From Mycobacterium sp. (GTDB taxonomy: Bacteria; Actinomycetota; Actinomycetes; Mycobacteriales; Mycobacteriaceae), in the NCBI GenBank assembly GCA_020438845.1, contig JAGQTV010000028.1, positions 1 through 64,000 on the forward strand: a DNA stretch of 64,000 nucleotides, written 5' to 3'. Below, in pieces: positions 1 to 8,640 of the stretch; position 1 is the stretch's first letter; each line of letters starts with the position of its first letter. The position numbers were made by a program, and so were the translations under genes. Under the pieces are notes generated by a model that saw only the letters and a list, made by a program, of their open reading frames with translations, was not told where the DNA came from and did no database searches.

Positions 1-78
1 CCGCAGCGCCTCAGCCATCTCCACCGTCGAGACCGCACCCACCAACTCCGAGTTCACTTCCGCACCAGTTGTCATGCC
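1..78 (-). CDS. 5' end of an unidentified minus-strand gene (partial)
   Basis: On the minus strand an ATG at 78 opens a frame that stays open to the window edge, 25 codons, starting MTTGAEVNSE. A GGAAGG purine tract lies about 10 nt upstream, a plausible ribosome binding site, and GC at third positions is high, as in its neighbours. The overlapping plus-strand frame reads as a Ser/Thr/Ala/Pro-rich string typical of a shadow. Too little is visible to name the product. It does not match the N-terminus of AccA3, the gene that lies beyond the SufE-like gene in M. tuberculosis. It would run in the same direction as the carboxylase cluster to its right. Confidence 0.4.
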
Positions 79-89
79 CCGAGATCCTT

Positions 90-514
90 CCCTTTCCCGG
101 ACCTACACAGACCATCTGACACCTCCCTGGGCTCGCGGCGGACCCACGCATCCCTCGAATCTGGCCTTGCTGTGCCGGCCGCATCATCTTCTGAAGACAT
201 TCTGGATCGGTGAGAAGGGCTGGCGCGAAGAACAATCAGCCGATGGAACCATCGTGTGGACCTCGCCCTCGGGGTGCGTTTACACCACTGAACCCGGCTG
301 TACGCTGTTCTTCCCCGAACTCGCTGTGCCGTCTACGGTACTCACTTACGCTGTGGGACAACCCGATTCAGGTTCGCGACCCGATTCATATTCGCGACGC
401 AGTCTCATGATGCCGACCCGCAGACGCTCTCGCGCAGCAGACCGTGCCGCTCGCGTGAAATTCGAACGCGGACTCAACGAGGCCCGATGGGCCGCCGACC
501 CGCCACCTTTCTAG
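90..514 (+). pseudogene. Remnant of a DUF222/HNH endonuclease (13E12-type), C-terminal part
   Basis: The plus strand encodes the C-terminal HNH zone of the 13E12/DUF222 family: DHLTPPWARGG, then NLALLCRPHH and LLKTFW, then a GW..E...DG..VWTSPSG tail. This matches the D-H ... GG.T..SNL..LC..HH layout of these proteins. Full-length members are about 400-500 residues and carry a Cys-containing CRFPGC-like motif just before the DH. Here that motif is not in frame, and only an FPG remains in the neighbouring frame (around 95-110). There is no upstream DUF222 domain in the window, and the region before position 78 seems to belong to a minus-strand gene. I read it as a 5'-truncated, frame-broken relic inserted downstream of the SufE-like gene. 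Confidence 0.55.
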
Positions 515-526
515 GCGCCTGCACAA

Positions 527-955
527 TCAGTTCGACGTGCGAAGCCGTCTCTTGATGCGGCTCAGCATTGCCGACATTCCGCGCAACCGTAACGGGCTGA
601 TCAGAGAGGCCAGCCCGAGCTCGGCATAGAAATCGTCGGGTACCGCCAGAATGGCGGCAGCGGGCTGATAGTCGAGGCCGGCAGCCAAGATCGAGGCGAA
701 CCCGCGGGTGGTGGGCGCCTCGGCCGGCGCGCTGAAGTACAGCCGCACCCGTTCTGGGTCGTCGGCGTCGACGTGCAGGAACAGCGGGGACTGGCATTCC
801 GGCACCGGTTCCATGGCCGCCTCCTCCAGACCGGCCGGCAGGGCGGGAAGTTCACCGGCGAACTCGAGCAGCAGCCGCAACTTGTCCTGGCCTGCCATCT
901 CGGCGAATTCCGACACCACGTCGGCCAGTGGCTCCGGCATACGTCCGTCAGTCAC
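527..955 (-). CDS. SufE-family protein (Rv3284-like)
   Basis: A 142-residue protein of the SufE/YgdK family, which accept sulfur from cysteine desulfurases or act as sulfur-transfer partners. The visible family pattern is L..L..LVxEF at the start, a [10 protein letters not shown] stretch with the conserved Cys near residue 53, and [17 protein letters not shown], the TxxGxAxxL block of SufE. The GTG at 955 was chosen because GTGACTGA overlaps the sseA stop, giving translational coupling and the same length as the M. tuberculosis homologue (about 143). A longer frame upstream runs inside sseA and is unlikely. Pairing with the rhodanese SseA points to persulfide handling, though the exact partner is inferred. 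Confidence 0.8.
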   Translation of the reverse strand: MTDGRMPEPLADVVSEFAEMAGQDKLRLLLEFAGELPALPAGLEEAAMEPVPECQSPLFLHVDADDPERVRLYFSAPAEAPTTRGFASILAAGLDYQPAAAILAVPDDFYAELGLASLISPLRLRGMSAMLSRIKRRLRTSN

Positions 956-1853
956 GCCGTAGGTGCCCCGGCTCGTCTCCATCCACAATCGGTGCCCGCA
1001 CTGTGTTTCCCCACTCGGTCCAGGAGCCGTCATAGTTGCGAACGCCGGGAATGCCGAGCAGGTGGGTCAGCACGAACCAGGTGTGGCTCGATCGTTCCCC
1101 GATCCGGCAGTAGGCGATGGTATTCGCCCCTTCTTCGACGAAAGAGTAGATCTCCTCGAGTTCGGGACGTCGCCGGAAACGTCCCGCGTCGTCTGCGGCC
1201 TGGGACCACGGCACTGAGACCGCTGTCGGGATGTGGCCGCCGCGCAATGCCCCTTCCTCGGGGTAGTCCGGCATGTGGGTGCGTTCCCCGGTGTACTCCT
1301 GCGGGGAACGCACGTCGATCAGGGTCGCGTCAACCTCCGGATCGTCTAGTGCCGCCAGCACATCATCGCGGAATGCCCGGATCGGGCCGTCGTTGCGCTT
1401 GACCACCGGGTAACCGGTGGCGGTGCGGCTCGGGACGTCAAGGGTGACGTCGCGACCCTCGGCCAGCCAAAGACCGCGACCACCGTCGAGCAACCGGACG
1501 TCCTCGTGGCCGAACAGGGTGAACACCCACAGCGCGTACGCCGCCCACCAGTTGCTCTTGTCGCCGTAGATCACCACGGTGTCGTCGCGTGCAATTCCCT
1601 TGCGGTTCATCAGATCGGCGAACTGTTCACCGTTGATGTAGTCGCGCACGTGCGGGTCGTTGAGATCGGTGTGCCAGTCGATCTTGACCGCGCCTGGGAT
1701 GTGGCCCACGTCGTAGAGCAGCACGTCCTCGTCGGACTCGACGATCGCCAGGCCCGGTGTGCCCAGGTGCTGGGACAGCCAGTCGCCTGTCACCAGGCGT
1801 TCGGGGTGGGCGTAGTCCTGCAGTGCGGGGTCGGGGTCCGGAGGTAGCGGCAC
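948..1853 (-). CDS. sseA: Thiosulfate sulfurtransferase (two-domain rhodanese)
   Basis: A 301-residue tandem rhodanese. The N-terminal inactive domain covers about 18-145 ([38 protein letters not shown]). The C-terminal catalytic domain covers about 165-295, with [23 protein letters not shown] and the active-site loop [13 protein letters not shown], where the Cys near residue 248 carries the persulfide. Such enzymes move sulfane sulfur from thiosulfate to cyanide or thiol acceptors in the cytoplasm. It lies downstream of maf and overlaps the SufE-like gene, the same order as sseA in M. tuberculosis (Rv3283). SseA there interacts with its SufE-like neighbour, so a shared sulfur-relay role is reasonable. 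Confidence 0.92.
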   Translation of the reverse strand: MPLPPDPDPALQDYAHPERLVTGDWLSQHLGTPGLAIVESDEDVLLYDVGHIPGAVKIDWHTDLNDPHVRDYINGEQFADLMNRKGIARDDTVVIYGDKSNWWAAYALWVFTLFGHEDVRLLDGGRGLWLAEGRDVTLDVPSRTATGYPVVKRNDGPIRAFRDDVLAALDDPEVDATLIDVRSPQEYTGERTHMPDYPEEGALRGGHIPTAVSVPWSQAADDAGRFRRRPELEEIYSFVEEGANTIAYCRIGERSSHTWFVLTHLLGIPGVRNYDGSWTEWGNTVRAPIVDGDEPGHLRRD

Positions 1854-1869
1854 GTCAAGAGCCTACCGA

Positions 1870-2508
1870 TCACCGGGGCGGATTTGTCACCCAAAGTTCG
1901 CCGATCGCCAGCCCAACCGATTCCAGCAGGCGGCGGGTGACCGCGAGGCCCAGGCCCACCACGTTGGAGGGATCGCCATCGACGCCGTCGAGGAACCAGC
2001 CGCCCAACCCGTCGATCGTGAAGCCACCGGCGACGCCGAGTGGTTCGCCGCTGGCGATGTAAGCCTCCAATTCAGCCTCGGTGGGTGTGCCGAACCGGAC
2101 GGTGGTCACGGCCGCTGCGGTCTCGGTGCGCACCGTACCGTCAAACATGCGTACGACGCAGTGGCCGGTGAACAGCCGCCCGGTGCGCCCGGCCATCGAA
2201 TGCCATCGCCGCCGGGCCTGCTCGGCAGTACCCGGCTTGCCGCATAACTCGCCATCGACGTAGAGCATCGAGTCGCAGCCGATCACCACGCAGTCGGCGG
2301 CCACCCCGGAAGTCAAATCCCTGCTGACGGCTTCGGCCTTGGCCTCGGCGAGGGCATTGACCACTGCGGCTGGGTCGGCATCCGTCCCCAGCCGCGCGGA
2401 AATGGCGTCCTCGTCGACACCGGACACGACTACCAGTGGGTCGATTCCGGCGCTGCGCAGTACCCGCAGCCGACCGGTCGAGGCTGAGCCCAGGACGACC
2501 CGGGTCAC
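1870..2508 (-). CDS. maf: Maf/Ham1-type nucleoside triphosphate pyrophosphatase
   Basis: A 212-residue Maf protein that hydrolyses non-canonical or excess nucleoside triphosphates to monophosphates, acting as a house-cleaning enzyme and possibly on septation. The N-terminus [19 protein letters not shown] is the family signature (S-A-S-x-x-R). [11 protein letters not shown] carries the catalytic Asp, and [13 protein letters not shown] and [26 protein letters not shown] are the remaining conserved blocks. It sits between accE5 and sseA in the carboxylase gene cluster, as in M. tuberculosis (Rv3282). The spacing to accE5 is about 37 nt, consistent with one transcript. Confidence 0.92.
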   Translation of the reverse strand: MTRVVLGSASTGRLRVLRSAGIDPLVVVSGVDEDAISARLGTDADPAAVVNALAEAKAEAVSRDLTSGVAADCVVIGCDSMLYVDGELCGKPGTAEQARRRWHSMAGRTGRLFTGHCVVRMFDGTVRTETAAAVTTVRFGTPTEAELEAYIASGEPLGVAGGFTIDGLGGWFLDGVDGDPSNVVGLGLAVTRRLLESVGLAIGELWVTNPPR

Positions 2509-2545
2509 CGGAGGCCCCGGGCGGAGGGCCCCGGGCGGAGGCGGG

Positions 2546-2821
2546 TCATCGGCGCACGTGCGTTCGGTCCTTCAGCGTCACGAGTTGCCAGCTGCAGAAC
2601 GGATAGCGCAGCTTGTCCACTGGGTGGCCCCACAGGTTGAGTTCCTGAGGGCCCGGATGCGGTTGTGCGCCGCACACGGTCGCCAACACGCTGACCACCG
2701 CGGCCAACTCCTCGTCGGTGGGCTGGCCCTTGAGTACGCGGATCTCAGGGGCACCGTGTTCGGGTACGTCGATGGTCAACTGGTGCGGATCGCTGACCTC
2801 GGTGATGTCTTCGTGTTTCAC
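2546..2821 (-). CDS. accE5: Acyl-CoA carboxylase epsilon subunit
   Basis: A 91-residue protein starting [10 protein letters not shown]. It contains the typical epsilon-chain core [20 protein letters not shown] followed by a short Trp/Pro-rich tail ([15 protein letters not shown]). In mycobacteria the epsilon subunit bridges the biotinylated alpha chain AccA3 and the AccD5 beta hexamer in propionyl-CoA carboxylase. The GTG start at 2821 is supported by AAGGAG 7 nt upstream and by its position 11 nt after the accD5 stop. It reads through the frame of a longer, unsupported upstream extension that lies inside accD5. Confidence 0.9.
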   Translation of the reverse strand: MKHEDITEVSDPHQLTIDVPEHGAPEIRVLKGQPTDEELAAVVSVLATVCGAQPHPGPQELNLWGHPVDKLRYPFCSWQLVTLKDRTHVRR

Positions 2822-2832
2822 GGTCGGTCTCC

Positions 2833-4452
2833 TTAGAGGGGGATGTTCCCGTGCTTCTTGGGTGGCGTCTGGACGATCTTGCGCTCCAGAAGCCGGAGGG
2901 CATTCGCGATGTAGCCGCGGGTGTGCGACGGCGGAATGACGGCGTCGACGAATCCGCGCTCGGCGGCGATGTAAGGGTTGACGAGGGTGTCCTCGTAGTC
3001 CCTCTGCAACTCCAGACGCAGCGCCTCGACGTCCTCGCCGTTGCGTGCCGCCTCGTTGAGCTGCTTGCGGTAAACGAAGCCCACCGCGCCGGAAGCGCCC
3101 ATGACCGCGATCTGAGCCGTCGGCCAGGCGAAGTTGACATCGCAACCCATGTCCTTGGACCCCATGACGCAGTAGGCGCCGCCATAGGCCTTGCGGGTGA
3201 TGACGGTGATCTTGGCGACGGTCGCTTCGCCATAGGCGTAGAGCAGCTTGGCTCCGCGCCGGATGATGCCGTTGTACTCCTGCTCGGTGCCCGGCAGGAA
3301 GCCCGGCACATCCACCAGCATGATGATCGGGATGTTGAAGCAGTCGCAGGTTCGGACGAACCGCGCGGCCTTCTCCGAGGCGTTGATGTCCAGGCAGCCG
3401 GCGAACTGGGTCGGCTGGTTGGCCACGATCCCGACCGCGCGGCCGTCGACCCGGCCGAAGCCGACGATGATGTTCTGCGCGTAGCCGGCCTGGATCTCCA
3501 GGAACTCGTCGTCGTCGAGAATCCGGGTGATCACCTCATGCATGTCGTAGGGCTGGTTGGGCGAGTCCGGGATCAGGGTGTCGAGTTCGATGTCCTCCGC
3601 GTTGAGGTTGTCCTCGACCGCTCCCGGGTGCGGTGGTGCGGGATAGCGCGGCGGCTCGGAGTAGTTGTTCGGCGGCAGGTAGCTCAACAGGTCGCGGACG
3701 TAGTCGAAGGCGTCCTGCTCGCCGGAGGCGACATAGTGCAGTGTTCCCGACTTGGCCATGTGGGTGTGGGCGCCACCGAGTTCCTCCATGGTGACGTCTT
3801 CGCCGGTGACGGTCTTGATGACGTCGGGCCCGGTGATGAACATCTGGCTGGTCTGGTCGACCATGATGACGAAGTCGGTCAGCGCGGGGGAGTAGACGTG
3901 ACCGCCCGCGGCGGCTCCCATGATCAGCGAGATCTGCGGGACGACCCCGGACGCCAGGATGTTGTTGCGGAAGATCCGGCTGTACAGGCCGAGTGAGACC
4001 ACGCCCTCCTGAATGCGGGCTCCGGCGCCGTCATTGATGCCGATCAGCGGCCGGCCCGTCTTGATGGCCAGTTCCTGTACCTTGACGATCTTCTCGCCGT
4101 AGACCTCGCCCAGGCTGCCGCCGAACACCGTTGCGTCCTGGCTGAAGATGCAGACCTCGCGGCCGTCGATGGTGCCGTAACCGGTCACTACGCCGTCACC
4201 GACCGGGCGGTTCTCCTGCAAACCGAAGTTGGTGCTGCGATGCCGGGCGAGTGCGTCGAGTTCGGTGAACGAATCTTCGTCGAGCAGGGCCAGGATTCGC
4301 TCCCGGGCAGTCAGCTTGCCCTTGGAATGGACTCTCTCGACCGCGCCTTCGCCAACCGGGTGCAGCGTCTCCTCGGCTCGGCGGCGCAGATCAGCCAGCT
4401 TGCCCGCCGTTGTGTGGATGTCCGCGTGGGTTCCCGCGTCGGTCGTCGTCAT
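2833..4452 (-). CDS. accD5: Propionyl-CoA carboxylase beta chain (carboxyltransferase)
   Basis: A 539-residue carboxyltransferase subunit that transfers CO2 from carboxybiotin to propionyl-CoA (and acetyl-CoA), making methylmalonyl-CoA for multimethyl-branched lipids. Both crotonase-fold halves are present. The N half has [17 protein letters not shown], the [13 protein letters not shown] acyl-CoA loop and [13 protein letters not shown]. The C half has [18 protein letters not shown], the [19 protein letters not shown] biotin-side loop and [11 protein letters not shown]. Its length matches AccD5 (548 in M. tuberculosis). It is first in a minus-strand operon with accE5, maf, sseA and the SufE-like gene. 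Its start lies only 17 nt from the start of the divergent PH-domain gene. Confidence 0.95.
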   Translation of the reverse strand: MTTTDAGTHADIHTTAGKLADLRRRAEETLHPVGEGAVERVHSKGKLTARERILALLDEDSFTELDALARHRSTNFGLQENRPVGDGVVTGYGTIDGREVCIFSQDATVFGGSLGEVYGEKIVKVQELAIKTGRPLIGINDGAGARIQEGVVSLGLYSRIFRNNILASGVVPQISLIMGAAAGGHVYSPALTDFVIMVDQTSQMFITGPDVIKTVTGEDVTMEELGGAHTHMAKSGTLHYVASGEQDAFDYVRDLLSYLPPNNYSEPPRYPAPPHPGAVEDNLNAEDIELDTLIPDSPNQPYDMHEVITRILDDDEFLEIQAGYAQNIIVGFGRVDGRAVGIVANQPTQFAGCLDINASEKAARFVRTCDCFNIPIIMLVDVPGFLPGTEQEYNGIIRRGAKLLYAYGEATVAKITVITRKAYGGAYCVMGSKDMGCDVNFAWPTAQIAVMGASGAVGFVYRKQLNEAARNGEDVEALRLELQRDYEDTLVNPYIAAERGFVDAVIPPSHTRGYIANALRLLERKIVQTPPKKHGNIPL

Positions 4453-4469
4453 GGGTGACGATGGTACCC

Positions 4470-4976
4470 ATGGGCTATCCGGACAGCGTCCTGGCGGGGG
4501 ATGAGCAGGTGGTGCTGCATCGGCATCCTCATTGGAGGAGGCTTATCGCGCCGGTACTGGCACTTCTGGTCTGCACGGCGGTGGCTGCGTTCGGGGCCGC
4601 GACGGTCAGTCGCATGGACTGGGACCCGCGTGCCCGGCAGGTCGTTTCCGCCGTGATCGCGGCCATCTGGCTGGTGCTGGTGATCTGGTTGACGCTGCGG
4701 CCGTTCCTCGCCTGGAAGTCGACGCATTTCGTGATCACCGACCGGCGGGTGATGTATCGCCACGGGGTGCTGAGCCGGGCAGGTATCGACATTCCGCTTG
4801 CCCGGATTAACAGCGTCGAGTTCCAGCACGGACTGCTGGACCGGATGACGCGTACCGGGACTCTGGTGATCGAGTCGGCGTCGCAGGATCCGCTCGAATT
4901 TCACGACATTCCGCAGGTCGAGCAGGTGCACTCACTGCTCTATCACGAGGTATTCGACGCCGATGAGGAGCGCTAG
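4470..4976 (+). CDS. PH domain-containing membrane protein (Rv3278c-like)
   Basis: A 168-residue protein with two hydrophobic helices (about 24-46 and 57-78) followed by a bacterial PH (bPH2) domain: [20 protein letters not shown], then [19 protein letters not shown] and [19 protein letters not shown]. The function of this family is unknown, and the domain is likely cytoplasmic-facing at the membrane. The ATG at 4470 ([10 protein letters not shown]) was chosen because the conserved family N-terminus begins there. Longer in-frame starts run into the accD5 coding region. It overlaps the 3' end of the convergent GtrA gene by 4 nt. In M. tuberculosis birA lies between this gene and accD5; here it does not. 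Confidence 0.8.
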   Translation: MGYPDSVLAGDEQVVLHRHPHWRRLIAPVLALLVCTAVAAFGAATVSRMDWDPRARQVVSAVIAAIWLVLVIWLTLRPFLAWKSTHFVITDRRVMYRHGVLSRAGIDIPLARINSVEFQHGLLDRMTRTGTLVIESASQDPLEFHDIPQVEQVHSLLYHEVFDADEER

Positions 4977-5599
4977 GCGGCCGGCGGGTTCCGTCGCCGC
5001 CGGAGTTGAGTCACCACGCTGCGGCGGCGCTCTTGTGCTTCGTACTCGTCCTCGAGTGCCTCGGCGATACCGCCGGAAGTCAGTGCCGACTCCAGCGCCC
5101 GGTCGGAGGTGCTGACCATCTCGTCGGGGAATACCCAGCGTCGGAATGCCCAGAACCGGAAGGCCATCTGCAGGAGGTTGCCGAGCAGGTAGGCCGACAG
5201 GAAGTCGGCGATGTTCTCGGTGGTCAAGGACACGTTAGGGACCCGCAGGTCCAGGACGTAGCTGGAGAACCACAGTGGGAGCATCGCCAGCACGACGCCG
5301 ACACCGCTGACTCCGAAGAAGAGAAGGGCCTCGTGATGGCGTTCCCGCCCGCCGCGGTCACGGAAGCTCCATTCCCGATTGAGGATGTAGGAGGCGATCA
5401 CCGCGACGATGCCCGCGATCACCTTGGCGGTGACTGGCTTGGGCTCTAGAACCGTCAGCTTGAGGGTGTAGAAGATGACAGAGTCGATGACGAACGTCGT
5501 GGCACCGACGATCGCGAACTTGATCAGCTCGTGGTGCCGTTGGGCGAGAGGCTGAACAGGCTCGGGTAGTCGGGCGATGGTGACGTCGGCAAAAGACAC
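4973..5599 (-). CDS. GtrA-family four-helix membrane protein (Rv3277-like)
   Basis: A 208-residue GtrA-like protein. Four membrane segments are visible: LIKFAIVGATTFVIDSVIFY, VIAGIVAVIASYILNREW, LLFFGVSGVGVVLAMLPLW and ENIADFLSAYLLGNLLQMAF, with the family signatures F..VG..... and N..W.F. GtrA proteins are thought to flip or help transfer polyprenyl-phosphate sugars, and in mycobacteria homologues sit near cell-wall glycan genes. A charged cytoplasmic tail rich in Arg/Glu follows the last helix. The GTG start at 5599 has a TAGACT -10 box at 5608-5613, 8 nt upstream, suggesting a leaderless message. A much longer upstream frame is antisense to purK and was rejected. Confidence 0.82.
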   Translation of the reverse strand: MSFADVTIARLPEPVQPLAQRHHELIKFAIVGATTFVIDSVIFYTLKLTVLEPKPVTAKVIAGIVAVIASYILNREWSFRDRGGRERHHEALLFFGVSGVGVVLAMLPLWFSSYVLDLRVPNVSLTTENIADFLSAYLLGNLLQMAFRFWAFRRWVFPDEMVSTSDRALESALTSGGIAEALEDEYEAQERRRSVVTQLRRRRNPPAA

Positions 5600-5607
5600 G
5601 AAAGTGA

Positions 5608-5613
5608 AGTCTA
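5608..5613 (-). promoter_or_regulatory. -10 box for leaderless GtrA-protein gene
   Basis: Read on the minus strand this is TAGACT, 8 nt before the GTG at 5599. That places the transcription start at or next to the start codon. No clear -35 box is visible. Confidence 0.4.
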
Positions 5614-5683
5614 CGGAAACGCCGCATGTTGCGCAGTGACGCCGATCACCGGCACTGGTCACGTCCATGTCACGATATCCGCC

Positions 5684-6892
5684 GTGCCGAATACATCCGC
5701 ACCCACCCCGGTCGTTGCGATGGTGGGAGGCGGTCAGCTGGCCCGGATGACGCATCAGGCCGCGATCGCCCTGGGACAGAGCCTGCGAGTGCTGGCAGTC
5801 AGCCCGGCCGATCCGGCCGCACAGGTCAGTCCCGACGTCGTCATCGGCTCGCATACCGACCTTGACGCACTGCGCCGGGCGGCCGCGGGCGCCAACGCGC
5901 TGACCTTTGACCACGAGCACGTCCCGACGGATCTGCTGCACATTTTGGTCGGGGAGGGAGTGGCCGTGCTGCCACCCCCGGAGGCACTCGTGCATGCACA
6001 GGACAAGTTGGTGATGCGACAACGGCTGGCCGAAATCGGGGTGCCGGTGCCGCGGTTCACGGCGGTGCGGACCGTCGACGACGTCGATGCGTTCGCCGCC
6101 CTTGTCGGCGGCGCGGTGGTCGTGAAGACAGTACGCGGCGGCTACGACGGACGCGGTGTCGTACTTGCCCGTGATCTTGCCCACACCCGTGAGGTCGTAG
6201 CCGGGTATCTGGCCGAGGGTGTTCCGGTGCTGCTGGAGGAGCGCGTCTCCATGCGTCGCGAACTCGCCGCGCTGGTGGCACGGTCGCCGTTCGGTCAGGG
6301 GGCGGCCTGGCCGGTGGTGGAGACCGTCCAGCGGGACGGCATCTGCGTCACCGTGCTGGCGCCCGCCCCGGGCCTGTCGGAGGAGTTGGCGGCGCAAGCT
6401 GAAGAACTGGGGCTGCGGATCGCCGACGAGTTGGGTGTCGTCGGGGTGCTGGCGGTGGAACTTTTCGAGACCAGCGAGGGCTTGCTGATAGTCAATGAAT
6501 TGGCCATGCGCCCGCACAACTCGGGGCATTGGACCATGAACGGTGCGGTCACCAGCCAGTTCGAACAGCATCTTCGTGCAGTTTTGGACTATCCGCTCGG
6601 CGATACCCGACCGCTGGCCCCGGTCACGGTGATGGCCAACGTGCTCGGCGCCGCCGAACCCCCTTCGATGAGCATGGATGAGAGGGTGCACCATCTGTTC
6701 GGGCGGATTCCCGACGCTCACGTGCACCTGTATGGCAAGCAGGAACGGCCCGGGCGGAAGATCGGGCACGTCAACGTGCTGGGTGACAGTCCTGAGGTGG
6801 TGCGGGAGCGTGCCGAACGCGCGGCACGCTGGCTCTCGCACGCCGAGTGGAGCGATGGGTGGGACGGACATGCCGTTGGCGACAGCGAATGA
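5684..6892 (+). CDS. purK: N5-carboxyaminoimidazole ribonucleotide synthase
   Basis: A 402-residue ATP-grasp enzyme that converts AIR, bicarbonate and ATP to N5-CAIR in de novo purine synthesis. The N-terminal VAMVGGGQLARM is the PurK signature. TFDHEHVP, KLVMRQRLAEIGVPVPRF, VVKTVRGGYDGRGV, the VSMRRELAALVARS strand and NELAMRPHNSGHWTM (metal/ATP-binding Glu and the substrate loop) are all present. An upstream in-frame GTG at 5636 would add 16 residues. I prefer the GTG at 5684 because it leaves about as many residues before VAMVGGGQ as in the M. tuberculosis protein. It is divergent from the GtrA gene and is followed by purE 15 nt downstream. Confidence 0.92.
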   Translation: MPNTSAPTPVVAMVGGGQLARMTHQAAIALGQSLRVLAVSPADPAAQVSPDVVIGSHTDLDALRRAAAGANALTFDHEHVPTDLLHILVGEGVAVLPPPEALVHAQDKLVMRQRLAEIGVPVPRFTAVRTVDDVDAFAALVGGAVVVKTVRGGYDGRGVVLARDLAHTREVVAGYLAEGVPVLLEERVSMRRELAALVARSPFGQGAAWPVVETVQRDGICVTVLAPAPGLSEELAAQAEELGLRIADELGVVGVLAVELFETSEGLLIVNELAMRPHNSGHWTMNGAVTSQFEQHLRAVLDYPLGDTRPLAPVTVMANVLGAAEPPSMSMDERVHHLFGRIPDAHVHLYGKQERPGRKIGHVNVLGDSPEVVRERAERAARWLSHAEWSDGWDGHAVGDSE

Positions 6893-6907
6893 GGAGGATC
6901 GACGATC

Positions 6908-7414
6908 ATGAGCATTCGACCCAGGGTCGGCGTGATCATGGGCAGCGACAGCGATTGGCCGGTGATGGAGGCCGCCGCGTTGGCGCTCGCCGAGTTCGAC
7001 GTGCCCTTCGAGGTTGGTGTGGTCTCGGCTCACCGCACTCCGGACCGGATGCTGGACTACGCCCGCGGCGCGGCCGGTAGGGGACTTGAGGTGATCGTCG
7101 CCGGTGCCGGTGGTGCGGCGCACCTGCCGGGCATGGTCGCCGCCGCGACCCCCTTGCCGGTGATCGGGGTTCCGGTGCCGTTGGCCAAACTCGACGGCAT
7201 GGACTCGCTGCTGTCGATCGTGCAAATGCCCGCCGGGGTCCCGGTGGCGACGGTGTCGATCGGCGGCGCCCGCAACGCCGGGTTGTTGGCCGTGCGGATC
7301 CTGGCCTCCGCCGACGCTGCACTGAGGGCGCGAATGGAGGTCTTCCAGGCCAACCTCGAAACCGAGGTCATGGCCAAGGACCGTGCGCTTCGTGCGCGTT
7401 TACTCGGCGAGTGA
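6908..7414 (+). CDS. purE: N5-CAIR mutase (AIR carboxylase, catalytic subunit)
   Basis: A 168-residue class I PurE that rearranges N5-CAIR to CAIR, the step after PurK. Visible signatures are [18 protein letters not shown] near the start, [11 protein letters not shown] with the catalytic His, [14 protein letters not shown] and [20 protein letters not shown], which form the substrate pocket of the octamer. The start is fixed by a GAGGAGGATC ribosome binding site about 9 nt upstream of ATG 6908. It is cotranscribed with purK. A strong inverted repeat follows at 7419-7436, before fadE25. Confidence 0.95.
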   Translation: MSIRPRVGVIMGSDSDWPVMEAAALALAEFDVPFEVGVVSAHRTPDRMLDYARGAAGRGLEVIVAGAGGAAHLPGMVAAATPLPVIGVPVPLAKLDGMDSLLSIVQMPAGVPVATVSIGGARNAGLLAVRILASADAALRARMEVFQANLETEVMAKDRALRARLLGE

Positions 7415-7418
7415 GGGA

Positions 7419-7436
7419 GCGGGTAAAGTTACCCGC
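7419..7436. promoter_or_regulatory. 18-bp inverted repeat between purE and fadE25 (possible operator)
   Basis: The sequence GCGGGTAAAGTTACCCGC has 8-nt arms (GCGGGTAA/TTACCCGC) around a 2-nt centre. It lies 20 nt before the fadE25 start and just upstream of its AGGAGG ribosome binding site. The small centre and lack of a T-run argue for a repressor operator rather than a terminator. The regulator is unknown. Confidence 0.5.
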
Positions 7437-7455
7437 GAGTAGCTAGGAGGCTGTT

Positions 7456-8622
7456 ATGGCTGGTTGGGCCGGTGATTCGTCGTTCGATCTGTTCCAGTTG
7501 CCCGAGGAACACCAGGAGTTGCGGTCCGCGATCCGGGCGCTGTGCGATAAGGAGATCGCCCCCTACGCCGCCGCCGTCGACGAGGAGGCCCGCTTCCCGC
7601 AGGAGGCTCTGGATGCGTTGAACTCATCGGGGTTCAACGCGGTCCACGTGCCGGAGGAGTACGGCGGCCAGGGTGCGGATTCGGTCGCGGCCTGCATCGT
7701 GATCGAGGAAGTGGCCCGCGTCGATGTGTCGGCCTCCCTGATTCCGGCAGTCAACAAGCTGGGCACCATGGGACTGATCCTGCGCGGGTCCGAAGACCTC
7801 AAGAAGAAGGTGCTTCCCGAGATCGCCGAGGGCAAGTTGGCGTCCTATGCGCTGTCCGAGCGTGAGGCCGGCAGCGACGCCGCAGCGATGCGTACCCGCG
7901 CGAAGGCAGACGGCGACGACTGGATTCTCAACGGCGCCAAGGCCTGGATCACCAACGGCGGCAAGTCCACCTGGTACACGGTGATGGCTGTGACCGATCC
8001 GGACAAGGGGCCCAACGGGATCTCGGCGTTCATGGTGCATCTGGACGACGAGGGCTTCACCGTCGGCCCGAAGGAGCGCAAGCTGGGCATCAAGGGCTCG
8101 CCGACCACCGAGCTGTACTTCGAGAACTGCCGCATCCCGGGTGACCGGATCATCGGCGAGCCCGGCACCGGTTTCAAGACCGCGCTGGCCACCCTGGACC
8201 ACACGCGGCCCACGATCGGCGCGCAGGCGGTCGGCGTCGCGCAGGGTGCTCTTGAGGCTGCGATCGCTTATGCGAAGGACCGCAAGCAATTTGGCCGCCC
8301 GATCGCCGACAACCAGGGTCTGCAGTTCATGCTCGCCGACATGGCGATGAAGGTGGAGGCTGCCCGGCTGATGGTGTACTCGGCGGCTGCTCGCGCTGAG
8401 CGCGGAGAGGGCAACCTCGGCTTCATTTCGGCGGCATCGAAGTGCTTCGCCTCCGACGTTGCTATGGAAGTGACCACCGACGCGGTGCAGGTTTTCGGCG
8501 GCGCCGGCTATACCGTCGACTTTCCGGTCGAGCGCATGATGCGCGACGCCAAGATCACCCAGATCTACGAGGGCACCAACCAGATTCAGCGTGTAGTGAT
8601 GTCGCGCGCCCTGCTGCGCTGA
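7456..8622 (+). CDS. fadE25: Acyl-CoA dehydrogenase
   Basis: A 388-residue FAD-dependent acyl-CoA dehydrogenase that introduces the trans-2,3 double bond in fatty acyl-CoA oxidation. The N-terminal helical domain starts at FDLFQLPEEHQELRSAIRAL. SYALSEREAGSDAAAMRT and WITNGG are the middle beta-domain FAD-binding blocks, KQFGRPIADNQGLQF is in the C-terminal helical domain, and IYEGTNQIQRVVMSR carries the catalytic Glu near residue 372. The ATG at 7456 has AGGAGG 7 nt upstream. In M. tuberculosis FadE25 (Rv3274c) also follows purE. The palindrome at 7419-7436 suggests separate regulation from purKE. Confidence 0.92.
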   Translation: MAGWAGDSSFDLFQLPEEHQELRSAIRALCDKEIAPYAAAVDEEARFPQEALDALNSSGFNAVHVPEEYGGQGADSVAACIVIEEVARVDVSASLIPAVNKLGTMGLILRGSEDLKKKVLPEIAEGKLASYALSEREAGSDAAAMRTRAKADGDDWILNGAKAWITNGGKSTWYTVMAVTDPDKGPNGISAFMVHLDDEGFTVGPKERKLGIKGSPTTELYFENCRIPGDRIIGEPGTGFKTALATLDHTRPTIGAQAVGVAQGALEAAIAYAKDRKQFGRPIADNQGLQFMLADMAMKVEAARLMVYSAAARAERGEGNLGFISAASKCFASDVAMEVTTDAVQVFGGAGYTVDFPVERMMRDAKITQIYEGTNQIQRVVMSRALLR

Positions 8623-8640
8623 CTCAACCGCCGCGCTAAC

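Noticed and set aside
4973-7225. A 750-codon minus-strand frame that includes the GtrA protein
   Set aside because: Only the last 208 codons look like protein. The rest is antisense to purK and purE and His/Arg/Gly rich.
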